Source of the DNA: Hyalella azteca
Taxonomy: Eukaryota; Arthropoda; Malacostraca; Amphipoda; Hyalellidae
NCBI RefSeq assembly: GCF_000764305.2
Contig: NW_025945035.1
Location: 1-64,000 of the forward strand
Length of the DNA stretch: 64,000 nucleotides
Direction of reading: 5' to 3'
Of this stretch, positions 1 through 12,204 are shown in pieces. The notes beneath the pieces are model-generated. The model saw only the letters and a program-made list of their open reading frames with translations. It made no database searches and was not told the DNA's origin. How positions within the stretch are numbered: position 1 is the stretch's first letter; the number at the start of each line of letters is the position of its first letter. Both the position numbers and the translations under genes were made by a program.

Positions 1-172
1 GTTGGGACCCGCAAACACTACGTGCGTCCTCGATCATTGCCAGAACTCAACCTCCTTCCCGGCCTCCTTGCCGATTCTGACCAGAAACTGGCGCACATAG
101 CTGGGATCGAACCCGCGCCTCTCTGCGCCAATCTTGGTACTCTGAACTTTAACCACTGGGCCACCCTGCCTC
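1..172 (-). mobile_element. tRNA-derived SINE, copy 1 (truncated by window edge)
   Basis: Read on the minus strand it has a pol III A-box-like TGGCCCAGTGGTTAAAG and a B-box GGTTCGATCCC, about 50 bases apart, followed by the family body (CAGTTTCTGGTC, GGCGAGGAGGCC-like). The same body occurs at 19744-20130 and 59897-60145. The tail lies beyond the window start. A genuine tRNA gene is unlikely because no cloverleaf closes around the boxes. Confidence 0.75.
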
Positions 173-358
173 CTAAAATGTTCATAAAATGTTCATAAAA
201 TAAAATAAAATGTTCATATCGCTTCTTTTTTTAGTTAAGTAATTACATACTCGTGAAATAATGTAGCCAAAACTTAGAATACTTTCTATATTCATACCAT
301 AAAGGTAATGACTCGAATTGACCTTAAATATTTGTTTTGTGCCTAAGCCTATATAAGG

Positions 359-920
359 TCTCGAGATGACTCGATCGACAATTCTACGGACTCGCCTGCG
401 GACTCGCGCAACTGGTACACTCATAATTCCTTAAATACTTAACGGATCTGTATGAATTTTGGAATGTGAGTATTAATTATCGATACGCTGCCGCAGGAAT
501 TATTACAGATTTTTGCATGAATTATTTCCTAACCTAACTTAATCTAACCTAACCTAACCCAACCTAACCCAACCTAACGTAACCTAACCTAGTAATAAGT
601 CATGTAAAAATCTGTAACAATTCATGCGGCTGCGTATCGATAATTAATACTCACATTCCAAAATTCGAGCAGATCCGTTAAGTATTGAAGGAATTATGAG
701 TGTCCCAGTTGCTTAAAAAATACGTTTATTGGTTTTAATTAAAAAATAATTCATGTAAAAATCCGTAATAATTCCTGCGGCAGTGTATCGATAATTAATA
801 CTCACATTCCAAAATTCATACAGATCCGTAAAGTATTTAAGGAATTATGAGTGTCCCAGTTGCGTGAGTCCGCAGGCGAGTCCGCTGGCGGGTCCGTAGA
901 ATTGTCGATTGAGTCTCGAG
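359..920. mobile_element. Three-armed foldback element with CCTAA-rich core
   Basis: The left arm (359-530) is matched in inverse orientation by 748-920, starting and ending at TCTCGAG, and by a shorter inverse copy at 593-713. Shared blocks include TATCGATAATTAATACTCAC and GGAATTATGAGTG. Between the first two arms sits a CCTAA-type repeat (532-592). No protein is encoded. A MITE or foldback transposon is the simplest reading. Confidence 0.65.
532..592. repeat. Interstitial CCTAA (TTAGG-type) telomere-like repeat
   Basis: About ten tandem CCTAA/CCCAA pentamers. TTAGG is the canonical telomere unit of most arthropods, so this supports the taxonomic guess. A shorter run is at 44431-44450. The array sits between inverted arms of a foldback element, not at a chromosome end. 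Confidence 0.7.
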
Positions 921-2175
921 TTGCAATGCACAATCACTGTTTTATGAAAAAATTTATACCTTTGATCGATTTCCAACTATGCACCCTTATTCCAATAGGA
1001 GTAGAAAATGTCATAAATTCGAAGTTTTTTCCTCGATAAATACTTTCAAATTATTCATACATTACAACATTTATTCATAATTCCCTAGGGATATTAAAAC
1101 AAATTATTTCTTATAAGATTTATCGAACGTTTTCATAGAAGGCAATAAAATGAATATACATTAAAAAGCCATTCTGTATAAGTTAGAGTCTCTATAAATA
1201 ACTGCAATCCTACCGTAATATCAGGTTCGGGTTACAAAATTGCGCTCATGTTTCCTTAACCGTGTTTATTTTTTTATAACTTAATTTATGCCACGTGGCT
1301 GACCTATTAACAGCTCTGACTTGAGATGAAAGAACTCCGACTGAACACCAGCGGATCCTCAAGAACCATAAGACGACGAATAAACTCGTACACGACTCGA
1401 AGAAGCTTTAGTAAGTGAATCGCTTTGCCTACTATATTGGTTACAGAGTTCAGATAAGTAATCGCGCTTCTATTATTATCTAGCTCTATTAAATTGCACG
1501 GGCCATACAAAGAGTTTAATTTAGCTGCTACGTTAACGCCTCAGTATACCTACTGGTTTAATCATGAATGATCGATAAATCGACGCAGCGCTTGAATCTC
1601 GAAGATGAGTTGCAGCCATAAATAGAAGCAGGAGCTAAGTGGAAACCCATGAGTGATTGTAAGAAAATGTTCAGACGAGTTATAAAGACCCACACGCTAG
1701 TTCATTTTTATATGTTGTGCCATCTCAATTTAATAAGAGGTTTTACACCACCATTATCAAGCAGAAGCAGTCACCATTAACATGCTTCTTGTCTTTACTT
1801 TGAATGATTTTGTTCACGGCGTCACCTCGTACGGATGGACATTGTATTAGAGAGATGCCTTAATACGAAGTTAGTTATTATATTATCATTATATTATAAG
1901 TATTATTATATTATTATATTAGTGTGCATTTGAAAAAAATGAAAAATTGATTATATAGTACGAACCTGCCAAGGAAAGGTTTTCTCCCGAAAAATATCCT
2001 GCGTATAATTTAACGATAAGTAACCGGTACCGTTACGTCGAGAGAACGTTTTTTTACGAAGATTTTTCGAACAGTGTACGGTGAAGGAAACGAAACATAG
2101 GACGATATTTTGGCAGGGATATTTGCTTATAATGATAGGCTGGGGAATTTTTTTAGGTAAGACTCAGCGTCGGGC
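921..2175. other. No recognised feature
   Basis: AT-rich sequence with only short open frames. I see no repeat family, splice-like exon or RNA gene here. Confidence 0.5.
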
Positions 2176-2898
2176 CAGACATCGCAGTTCCCAGCAACAG
2201 ATCAGACATCGCAGCTCCCAGCGACAGATCAGACATCGCAGCTCCCAGCAACAGATCAGACATCGCAGGTCCCAGAGCAGCTCCCAGCAACAGATCAGAC
2301 ATCGCAGCTCCCAGCGACAGATCAGACATCGCAGGTCCTAGCAACAGATCAGACATCGCAGGTCCCAGCAATAGATCAGACATCACAGCTCCCAGCAATA
2401 GATTAGACATCGCAGCTCCCAGCAACAGATCAGACATCGCAGCTCCCAGCAACAGGTCAGACATCGCAGCTCCCAGCAACGGATCAGACATCACAGCTCC
2501 CAGCAACAGATCAGACATCGCATGTCCCAGCAACAGATCAGACATCGCAGCTTCCAGCAACAGATCAGACATCGCAGCTCCCAGCAACAGATCAGACATC
2601 GCAGTTCCCAGCAACAGATCAGACATCGCAGTTCCCAGCGACAGATCAGACATCGCAGTTCCCAGCAACAGATCAGACATCGCAGGTCCCAGCGACAGAT
2701 CAGACATCGCAGCTCCCAGCAACAGATCAGACATCGCAGTTCCCAGCAACAGATCAGATATCGCAGTTCCCAGCAACAGATCAGACATCGCAGCTCCCAG
2801 CGACAGATCAGACATCGCAGCTCCCAGCAACAGATCAGACATCGCAGCTCCCAGCAACAGATCAGACATCGCAGCTCCCAGCAACAGATCAGACATCG
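2176..2898. repeat. 27-bp minisatellite, about 27 copies
   Basis: The unit contains CAGACATCGCAGCTCCCAGC followed by AACAGAT. As 27 is divisible by three and the unit lacks stops, frames stay open on both strands: minus-strand 9-residue repeats (MSDLLLGAA) for 247 codons and plus-strand RHRSSQQQI repeats. I treat these as by-products of the array because both strands are equally open and no exon context is seen. Confidence 0.9.
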
Positions 2899-3620
2899 TT
2901 GGTTACATTATACGTTGGCAAAGATCTTGAAACGGGGTAGTTTGAACCATAAAAAACACGATTCATCATATTTATGTTGTTTATTATATAATGAAATCAG
3001 TGATCGTTTATTTGTAATGATAAAGAGAGGTAATATAATTATCATGACCAATAACTATTCTTCAACAGATATGAGCAGGCCAAAATTGTAATGTTTTCAA
3101 TTTTTTTTTGGTTTCAAATTGTAAATTGGTTTCAATTGTAACGGAACATTTAAATTGTAATGTTTCACAAGGCCAGTCTACTCGCCACACTTCGTTTGAA
3201 CGCATTATTTTAAACACTCTTTTCTATTACATTGAAGATATGAACTTTATATTCACTCTGATTCTGAATCTTACTTTAGCTTCAATGCCGTATGCAATTT
3301 CAACTCAAATTTTGTTATGTTATAAAAGTTTGAAATGAGATTAGAATTTTGCTGTAATACCCCACCCATTATAATTTCATCGCCCTCTTTAATCCCATTG
3401 CCATATATAATTCTACCCTAGAATTCAATCTCAACTTACACTTTAATTTCGAGCCTAACTAAAACTTTATGCCGACATGAACATATCCACAAGTTTGGCC
3501 ATAACCCTGAGATTCAACTCATCGAGATGCCTTGTACGAATATTTGGATGCCTGAGGCTGCAATTAAACCTGAACTTTGCCTCTGCCTCAGACGGTGAGA
3601 CGGCGGCTGAGGGGAGCAGC
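2899..3620. other. No recognised feature
   Basis: AT-rich sequence with scattered short frames. Nothing resembles a known gene or transposon. Confidence 0.45.
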
Positions 3621-3621
3621 C

Positions 3622-3840
3622 TTCGTCTCACCAGTCACCATAGTCGTCTCACCACGCCTAGCTCGTCTCACTATAACGTTGACTCGTCTCACTACTCTGT
3701 TCAACTCGTCCCACCCCGCCTAACTCGTCTCACCATAACGACTTAACTCGTCTACCACCTTTAACCACGTCACACCCATTCTGAAATCCCTCCAACACAT
3801 CGCACCTCCTCCCACCTCCTCCCACCTCCTCCCACCACGT
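3622..3840. repeat. Irregular CTCGTCTCAC-type minisatellite
   Basis: Diverged repeats of CTCGTCTCAC with variable spacers (3622-3750), followed by four tandem CCCACCTCCT decamers (about 3800-3838). Confidence 0.6.
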
Positions 3841-4252
3841 CTCACCTCAGATATCCCCCCCACACGACATCTCCCCAAGTTCCCCAATAATCCCGGCAAG
3901 TTTGCCATTAAAACGAGCGACGCGTGCACCGCGATTGCTGGACAGTTCTTACCTGGGTTATGGGGGACCATAAAAGAATATGGCCTCCTCCCCGGCCTTT
4001 TATTACAGCTAATTCTCAAGATCATCCACAATTATATTCTTAATGAAAGTATTATTTACAATCAATGTCATGTTAATGGCTGAATAAATGCATTGCGAAT
4101 GCATGGCAAAGCTAGCATGCTGATGAATTGCTTGTCTCTATTTTGGGAGGCTATGATCGCTGTGGCGTGAAATTCACGACAAATAAAATCGTGAACATAA
4201 CTTACTTCAAAGATGAGCTGTTAAACGCTTTTTGAGACAAACAGAGATACTT

Positions 4253-4470
4253 CCCAACCATCAACAGGCAAACAGCAATGGTTCCCAACCATCAACAGGC
4301 AAACAGCAATGGTTCCCAACCATCCACAGGCAAACAGCGATGGTTCCCAACCATCAACAGGCAAACAGCGATGGTTCCAACCATCAACAGGCAAACAGCG
4401 ATGGTTCCCAACCATCAACAGGCAAACAGCGATGGTTCCCAACCATCAACAGGCAAACAGCGATGGTTCC
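4253..4470. repeat. 31-bp minisatellite, about 7 copies
   Basis: Tandem unit containing CCATCAACAGGCAAACAGC then GATGG. One copy is shortened by a base or two, which shifts the frame. Short overlapping open frames on both strands are by-products. Confidence 0.9.
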
Positions 4471-4479
4471 TTCTGGGCA

Positions 4480-5080
4480 TCAATATATCAATACTGATAA
4501 TTTTGGGTCCGCTATTTCAAAGACGCAATGTTTGTGCGTGTTTATTTTTTCCAAATTTGGTGGCGCACAGTTTAAAAGAAATTTAGAATCATCTGCAAAA
4601 TAATAAAATTAAAGACGAAATTATACTAAAAATAGTTATAATTTTAAGATAATAATTTTAACATGGAGGCCTAATGTGGGTACCAATACCATTATATCGC
4701 AAGTAGATTTTATTGATGGAGTTAATGGATATATTATAATATGCAAACTTGCAGTAAGGTCCTGTCTGAAAGTAGCAAGTCTCACCGACCTTGCGAATAG
4801 TAATTAAAAGAATATTACCCTTCAAATATTATTATAAAATAACACCTACTTTAAAATATTACCTCTTGTGATATTTAAAACAAAATGTAGTCACAGGTAA
4901 GCCGTATTAAGTTGCTTTTTTGACTATCCCAGAAGTCGAAAAAGGTCCTTGTTTAATTTATTCGATGTTTTCCTTCAATATTCATCTTGATAATATTGTC
5001 CATTAATATAATATTCTATAATAATTATATTCTATTATAATTTTATATAATATTCTCAACCATTCCACGCAATTAAATCT
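4480..5080. other. No recognised feature
   Basis: AT-rich, with long ATATTATAAT-like runs near 4980-5060. No gene evidence. Confidence 0.45.
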
Positions 5081-5084
5081 TATA

Positions 5085-5210
5085 TCAGTTTCACACGGCA
5101 CAATATTCTGAATTATACGGTCACGTGGCTGTAAAGTCCCTTTTTATTCAGTTTCACACGGCACAATATTCTAAATTATACGGTCACGTGGCTGTAAAGT
5201 CCGTTTTTAC
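5085..5210. repeat. Direct duplication of about 62 bp, with GGTCACGTGGCTG in each copy
   Basis: Two near-identical copies starting CAGTTTCACACGGCACAATA, each with a CACGTG palindrome. A related GCCACGTGGCTGACC occurs near 1291. Confidence 0.8.
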
Positions 5211-5696
5211 AGCGGTGCCACATCAGCACGCATTGCCACGTTAACTGCTTGCCACAGCATCTAAATGTGAGGGAAAAGGCAACGTCTTCCCCTCAGTTTG
5301 CACTGAACATTTGAGGGCAAATATTTGGTTGCGAGGTTCCATGAATTTTTGATGTGAGACGTGGAGAGAACTCGCACTCTACAGCTGTGGCCTCAGCAAA
5401 CACTTAACTGGCATTTAATTATTAACAGCAGGGGCTGGATGATATAATGACCGGAATTGAAATGAGATAAAAATAAATATCAAGATAAAAATATCATGAC
5501 AGAGCATAATAAATAAGCATGAATATGATATATGAAAATAATAAACAATTCAAAATAATGAAGTTAGAAATCCTGCCTGTTAGTTCGGCATTGAGGAGTC
5601 TTTAATTGAGTCTGTCATACAAATTGTTATCCATAATCGAATTTTCATCAACATTTGCAAAATTTGCATGAATATCTTTTAAAAGTACAGTACATA

Positions 5697-5882
5697 TTTG
5701 CCTTATAAGCTACGTAGATCACATGTACAACACAGCACGGCTGTACATGTGGTTTATAAGCTACGTGCATCGCATGTACAACACAGCACGGTTGTACATG
5801 TGCCTTATAAGCTACCTGGATCACATGTACAACACAGCACGACTGTACATGTGCCTTATAAGCTACGTTGATCATATGTACA
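5697..5882. repeat. 51-bp minisatellite, about 3.6 copies, internally palindromic
   Basis: The unit contains GCCTTATAAGCTACGT and two inverted ACATGTAC half-sites around CAACACAGCACGG, so each transcript unit could fold as a hairpin. No coding evidence. Confidence 0.8.
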
Positions 5883-5889
5883 AAGTAAA

Positions 5890-6685
5890 TGAAGTGTGAC
5901 TTGAACTTCCCGTAGACTTTATGTTATTTCACTGCCGGTGCAGCAAAAGCCGCAGCTGGCAGCGATGTACAATTAAGTAAATAATTTATTCTAACAAATC
6001 AGATGAGATTTTCTCACAATCACTCGTAATTAGAGCGAGGGAGCGTTGGCAAAAGCCTGCATTTTGCTGCCATTGATCTCTCCATCAAGATTTTTACGGA
6101 AGTCGAGTTCATGTTCTGCATAGAGGCGGTCAGAGGCGGCGATCCATTGTGGCCTGGGACTGCTATGTCCCAAACAAATACTAAGCATACTAAGGATACT
6201 AAGGATACCTCCGCGGTGTTATAATTGTTCTGCTTCTCGGCCGTAATGCTATACTCAGACAAATAAGTGTGACTATTTCAAAATTAAGTTGCTTATATAG
6301 CATTTTTTGTGGGTCATCAAAACCCAGTTTTGCCCAGCTAACTGGTGGATCTGTGTTATGTGTGCTTTCTGCTCGTACTGTGGGAAAGAAAGCGTGTCAT
6401 TACGAAAGAATATGACTCCTGTATTTTTCTATGTGTTATTATTAGATGACAGGATTTACTTGTTTACACATGTGCGATTTTCTATGAGTATATACTAGCT
6501 AATCTTTCAATAGTACAAAACTGGCGAGGCAGTAAAGCTGTCATGTGTTGCGCTCTATCTACCTAAGGCATGTAACCATTCACTTTACCGGGTTTAAATA
6601 AGAGTGCTCGAAAATATTCTTGAATTAAACTTAAATAACCAAGTGGCTATGATCTATGATGGATGCTTGGATCAGGGCATGCGGT
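5890..6685. other. No recognised feature
   Basis: Unique-looking sequence with no convincing coding frame. A short direct repeat of ACTAAGCATACTAAGGATAC is near 6178-6208. Confidence 0.4.
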
Positions 6686-6689
6686 GAAG

Positions 6690-6903
6690 TCATACATTTT
6701 GTGATGAAAACAGCCATTCACTCTGCTGTGTAACTCATACATCAGTCAAGTCATTAAACACATTACATGATGATTAAAACAGTCCTTCACTCTGCTGTGT
6801 AACTCATACATCAGACAAGTCATTAAACACATTATATGATGATTAAAACAACCCTACACTCTGCTGTGTAACTCATACATCATCCAATTAATTAAACACA
6901 TGA
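6690..6903. repeat. Minisatellite, about 71-bp unit, 3 copies
   Basis: Three diverging copies carrying CACTCTGCTGTGTAACTCAT and TTAAACACAT, with a short partial fourth. Confidence 0.8.
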
Positions 6904-7261
6904 TTGCTTGTATGCTAATTGATGACAGAGACGATATTCAAAATATTTTTGAAGAAGACATGAGGCATTTATTAGGAACTTTCATTGGAATTTTTGGTAA
7001 AGTTGCGATGTAAGCGAACAGATGATGTAGGGACATGGTATTTAGCAGCTGCGCACCTAAAGGTGATTTTTAATTTAATGTTTTGATCCTATTGGAAACG
7101 AGAGCTTTGTATAAAATATCATAGAAAAGATTTTATTTGATTTACTTGTTCCGCAACATCCTCCAAAGCGCTAACAATAATATTTTTAATCCAGTCAACA
7201 AATCACGGAACGACATTTGGATATTTCGAATAAAATATCATATGACATTTAGCAAACATGA

Positions 7262-7500
7262 TACGCTTGATGTTAGCATTTAATTTAAGCGAATTATTCC
7301 TATTCATACTGTGCATATATAGTAAGTAAAAAAGCGTTTGTCGGTTTGTTCACTTTTTATATTGCCGCGTCAAACTTTAGCATTCAATTTAAGTGAGTTA
7401 TTCCTATTCATACTGAGCACATATAGTAAACGAAAAGCATCATTAGAATTTTCGTTCATTCTCTGTCGGTTTGTTCACTTTATATCATGCCGCGTCAAAT
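7262..7500. repeat. Long direct duplication, about 115-125 bp
   Basis: Two copies sharing TTCCTATTCATACTG, GTCGGTTTGTTCACTTT and GCCGCGTCAAA. The second has extra bases in its middle. Confidence 0.7.
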
Positions 7501-7821
7501 TGAACGTAACTTTGTTCATGTTCTTGGTAATTCAATATCCCGGCCGAAGTTGCGCTCGACTGTACGACAACTAATGATGCCACGAGACCGTAATATCACA
7601 AGCACCGTAACTGCACTATCACCGCCGTAACGTTACCTGCGTTAGTGAGATATGCTAGTGTCGGGGCCCAGTTAGTCGGGGTGAATTGGTCGCCAGGATC
7701 CGGTCTGATTAAGGAATTGGTCACCAGACCCAGGGTCTGATTAAGCTGCGTCTCATTAATGAAAGCTCATTAGAGCGACTCTACTTTGCTGTCCTCGTAA
7801 CTTTGGCGACGCCATGTTATT

Positions 7822-8520
7822 TCAGACATGTTCAGCCACGAAGGCAGCGTAGAACATCAGACATGTTAATCAACGAAGGCAGCATGTAACATCAGACATG
7901 TTCGTCAATGAAGACAGCATGGAACATCAGACATGTTCATCAATGAAGGCAGCATGGAACATCAGACATGTTCATCAATGAAGGCAGCATGTAACATCAG
8001 ACATGTTCATCAATGAAGGCAGCATGGAACATCAGACATGTTCATCAACGAAGGCAGCATGGAACATCAGACATGTTCATCAATGAAGGCAGCGTGGAAC
8101 ATCAGACATGTTCAGCAACGAAGGCAGCGTGGAACATCAGACATGTTCATCAATGAAGGCAGCATGGAACATCAGACATGTTCATCAACGAAGGCAGCAT
8201 GGAACATCAGACATGTTCATCAATGAAGGCAGCGTGGAACATCAGACATGTTCATCAATGAAGGCAGCGTGGAACATCAGACATGTTCATCAATGAAGGC
8301 AGCATGGAACATCAGACATGTTCATCAATGAAGGCAGCATGGAACATCAGACATGTTCATCAATGAAGGCAGCGTGGAACATCAGACATGTTCATCAATG
8401 AAGGCAGCGTGGAACATCAGACATGTTCATCAACGAAGGCAGCATGGAACATCAGACATAATCGTCAATGAAGGCACCATGGAACATCAGACATAATCGT
8501 CAATGAAGGCATCAGACATG
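7822..8520. repeat. 35-bp minisatellite, about 20 copies
   Basis: The unit contains CAGACATGTTCATCAATGAA followed by GGCAGCATGGAACAT. Two diverged edge copies with ACATAATCGTCAATG mark the right end. Confidence 0.95.
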
Positions 8521-8773
8521 CAGACATAGTGACACGACAACCAACTTGTATCGAAGTTGCTCATTAAATCCAGAGTCCGCATGTCTTAATAGCCTTCAAT
8601 AGCTGCATGAGATTGTATTGTGTTCGTATCTGTTATAAATATTGAATGATATTCAATGTTAATTAACAGACGAGCTGGACGAGCTACACGCTAATGAACT
8701 GAAATTGATAATCATGCAAGATGGAACATCTTAATTTCTTGTCAAAAATCATCGGAGGAGTGACGTCATTTAA

Positions 8774-9292
8774 CAGGCTGATTCACGGAAACTCCCAGAT
8801 TTGAAAGCTAAATAAAAAAATTCTTTCAACGATATCATTACAGTATAAATTTTAAGAAAAAAGGCGCTACCTAAATTTTGGCATCATTTAATTTTAAAGA
8901 TAACATCGGACAAAAAAATTTCCCTCATTGCCAATGCATTCAGTTAGTCGATTTTTGAAATTTAATTCAATATATTCAAGCATATTTACGGGTATTCAAT
9001 TCTTTACAATGACTGTCTAAGGACCCTACCTCATTTGAAGAACATCATACGCCAAATAACCATCGCCAACATACTCGTCAATTTGCTTCAGCGAGTTAAA
9101 CGGAACTTCAAAAATTTACTAACTGAATGCATTGACAATGAGGGAAGTCTTTTAGTCGATGTTATCTTTAAAACTAAATGATGCAAATATTCAGGCATAG
9201 TCTTTTTCAATAAAATTTATATGGTAATGATATCGCTACAAGTGCTTTTCTTATTTAGCTTTCATATCAGAAGGTTTAAGTGAATCGGGCTG
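8774..9292. mobile_element. Long-TIR foldback MITE, PIF/Harbinger-like
   Basis: The arms (about 8774-8965 and 9100-9292) are inverted copies, from CAGGCTGATTCAC through AAGCTAAATAA and TTTTAAAGATAACATCG to CATTGCCAATGCATTCAGTT. Both outer ends are flanked by TAA, the target duplication typical of PIF/Harbinger (TWA). No transposase is present, so it would be non-autonomous. Confidence 0.7.
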
Positions 9293-9571
9293 TAAATACA
9301 CAATGAATTAATTCTAATTCAAATTTACACGGCATCCTAAAAAGCACCAGCCATAGTCTCCCGTCTTGGCTACCGCAATGACAGCATGTCATTGACGGGA
9401 CGAGAAATGACGAGAAATGACGATGAAGTGCCATAGAAATAATATAATTATAGGAGATGAGACATACGACACGAAAAGTTCTATTAATGTTCAATGCTTC
9501 ATGACCAATTATATGGAGGTCTCAACTCGAATTCTTTATTTTAATATTTATTGAGAATTACAGTAAGGTAA

Positions 9572-10098
9572 TTATTGTTTGGAAACAAGAGTTCCTGAAC
9601 AAGAGTTTGAGAACAATAGTTCTAGAAAAAAAGTTCGTGAACAAGAGTTCTGGAACAAGAGCTCGAGAACAAGAGTTCGTGAACGAGAGTTCTAGAACAA
9701 GAGTTCCAGAACAAAAGTGGGAGAACAAGAGTTCTAGAAAAAAGTTCTAGAACAAGAGTTCTAGAACAAGAACTCTAGAACAAGAGTTCGTGATCAAGAG
9801 TTTTGGAACATGAGTTCGGGAACAAGTGTTCTAGAATGAGAGTTCGTGAACAAGAGTTCCAGAACAAGAGTTTGGGAACAATAGTTCTAGAACAAGAGAT
9901 CTAGAACAAGAGTTCTAGAACAAGAGTTTGAGAACAATAGTTCTAGAACAAGAGATCTAGAACAAGAGTTCTAGAACAAGAGTTTGTGAACAAAGAGTTC
10001 GAGAACATGAGTTCTTGAACAAGAGTTCTAGAACTAGAGTTCTAGAACAAAAGTTCTATAACAAAAGTTCTAGAACAAGAGTTCTAGAACAAGAGTTT
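9572..10098. repeat. 14-bp minisatellite (GAACAAGAGTTCTA), about 37 imperfect copies
   Basis: Irregular array in which TTCTAGAA palindromes recur every one or two units. Many single-base variants suggest an old array. Confidence 0.9.
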
Positions 10099-10104
10099 GA
10101 GTGG

Positions 10105-10960
10105 CAGATGCACAGGAGAGACTTGGTGCAAACGCATTTACAGTCTCAGGAAATGAAGTTTGCAGCGGCATTCATACGGAAGTTTGTCGGTAACGCTATT
10201 TGGACCTGCCATACAAAACGCTCGGTGGTGACAGCAGCTGTCACTTGCACACACCAGAGCTGATATTCTCCTGCAGGAAGTAAATAAATTGCAGGAATTT
10301 ATTGAAAGATTTACAGGAATTACAAGCAATATAAGACACGTGCGTTAGGAGGCCTTGAACAGTTCAAAATATCAAAGGACGCTTGTGATAAAAAACGAAT
10401 TTAGGGAAATTCAGATGTGTAAAACTAGAAAATTTGCATTGCATATAATGAACATGGAACTCTTCTCGTAGAATTATTGGTAAATATAAGGTATAATAGT
10501 GAAAAAGGAATGATAATCAATTGATACTACAAAGAAAAATACTAATAGTTCTGTTGAGTTAATTATGGCATGGCATTCAGCAATAACACGGCATTGTCAG
10601 TCAGCTTGGTCAGAAAATAACTGCGTCTATTACCCCTACATGACAACAACAACAACAACAATATAAATAACAAGATAGAAATATAGGTATTAAATACATT
10701 AATAACATGATGAAACATCATAGAAATAAGGACAAAAACAGTTCTAACATTATAAGTAACAACACATCTGTAGCAAACCTAACGATCCAAACACAATAAG
10801 TATAGCGTCAAAGTAATAAATGTAATAATAATATCAGTAAACAACAAGACAAAAATAAGGACAAACACAACAGCAAGAACAATAGCAGCAGCAACAGGGG
10901 CGGCGATCCAACAGAGATAACAGCGAGAACAACAGCGGCTGACACCTCAGGGCTGCGTGT
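10105..10960. other. No recognised gene; short CAA microsatellite
   Basis: A CAA run of about six units is at 10643-10662, followed by AAC/ACA-rich sequence. No gene or transposon recognised. Confidence 0.45.
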
Positions 10961-10965
10961 GGTGA

Positions 10966-11240
10966 CAATAGTGACTGGTAGTGGCGACAATAGTGACTGG
11001 CAGTGGCGACAATAGTGGCTGGTAGTGGCGACAATAGTGACTGGTAGTGGCGACAATAATGACTGGCAGTGGCGACAATAGTGACTGGTAGTGGCGACAA
11101 TAGTGACTGGTAGTGGCGACAATAGTGGCTGGTAGTGGCGACAATAGTGTCAGGTAGTGGCGACAATAGTGGCTGTAGACAATAGTGACTGATAGTGGCG
11201 ATAATGGTGAGTGGCGGCAGTGGTGACAATAGTGAGTGGT
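10966..11240. repeat. 22-bp minisatellite (AGTGGCGACAATAGTGACTG), about 12 copies
   Basis: Tandem array in which GACTG alternates with GGCTG. A 22-bp unit cycles through all frames, giving several overlapping minus-strand frames rich in Ser, His and Tyr, which I regard as non-genic. Confidence 0.9.
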
Positions 11241-11775
11241 AGAGAATAACATTATTTTTTAATGCTATCATTGTAACTCCGTGTCAGTGAAGGAAGTTGA
11301 AGTAAAGAAACTTGTCCTAATAAACTACTATAAAAACAATTATTACAGAAAAAACATGAAATGACTTTGTATGAAATTCGAAAGCATGAATGTACCACGC
11401 ACGTTAATAAGCACGGCTAATAGACGGTCACTGTTGACAGATAACAGTGATGGTTGTGACGCTGGCTAAGGACATGCAAATCTCGACTTGCTTTAGATAA
11501 CATCTGTAATTCATACCATCGTCTAAGTGCAAACTCTAGAACATTTGTTGTCAAGGCGATCTGTTTATAATAACTTATTATCAATTTAGTTATTCCATTT
11601 ATGGCGTATTCAGAAACTCTGAGCGACTACAATACCTCACTTTAAAACTTGCATACTCACTTTAAAGTTGTAACTTTGAATTTTAAAACTTTGAAGTTGT
11701 AACTTTGAAGCCTTTACCATATGGCGAGAGCCTGGCTCCGACATGCCGCTGAACTCTGCGTATGGAAAGTTTACC

Positions 11776-12200
11776 TGCTGATTGTGACCAGCTGATTGGA
11801 TCTGGTGGCCAGCTGATTGGATATGGTGGCCAGCTGATTGGATATGGTGGTCAGCTGATTGGATCTGGTGGCCAGCTGATTGGATCCGGTGGCCAGCTGG
11901 CCACTTGACCAGCTGATTGGATCTGGTGGCCAGCTAACCAGTTGACCAGCTGATTGGATCTGGTGGCCAGCTGGCCACTTGACCAGCTGATTGGATCTGG
12001 TGGCCAGCTGATCACTTGACCAGCTGACTGGATCTGGTGGCCAGCTAAACACTTGACCAGCTGATTGGATCTGGTGGCCAGCTGACCACTTATCCAGCTG
12101 ATTGGATCTGGTGGCCAGCTGGCCACTTGACCAGCTGATTGGATCTGGTGGCCAGCTGACCACTTATCCAGCTGATTGGATCTGTTGGCCATCGGTCGGC
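11776..12200. repeat. Composite 21/37-bp minisatellite rich in CAGCTG
   Basis: The left part repeats a 21-bp unit (CCAGCTGATTGGATCTGGTG plus G). The right part alternates it with a 16-bp CCAGCTGGCCACTTGA block to make 37 bp. CAGCTG palindromes occur in every unit. Confidence 0.9.
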
Positions 12201-12204
12201 CAGT

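Noticed and set aside
2153..2896. 247-codon minus-strand frame of MSDLLLGAA repeats as a gene
   Set aside because: It follows entirely from a stop-free 27-bp minisatellite that is equally open on the other strand, and has no flanking exon or promoter evidence.
7822..8520. CRISPR-like array (35-bp repeats)
   Set aside because: Units are contiguous with no unique spacers, there are no cas genes, and the DNA is from an animal. The same applies to the 30-38-bp arrays elsewhere.
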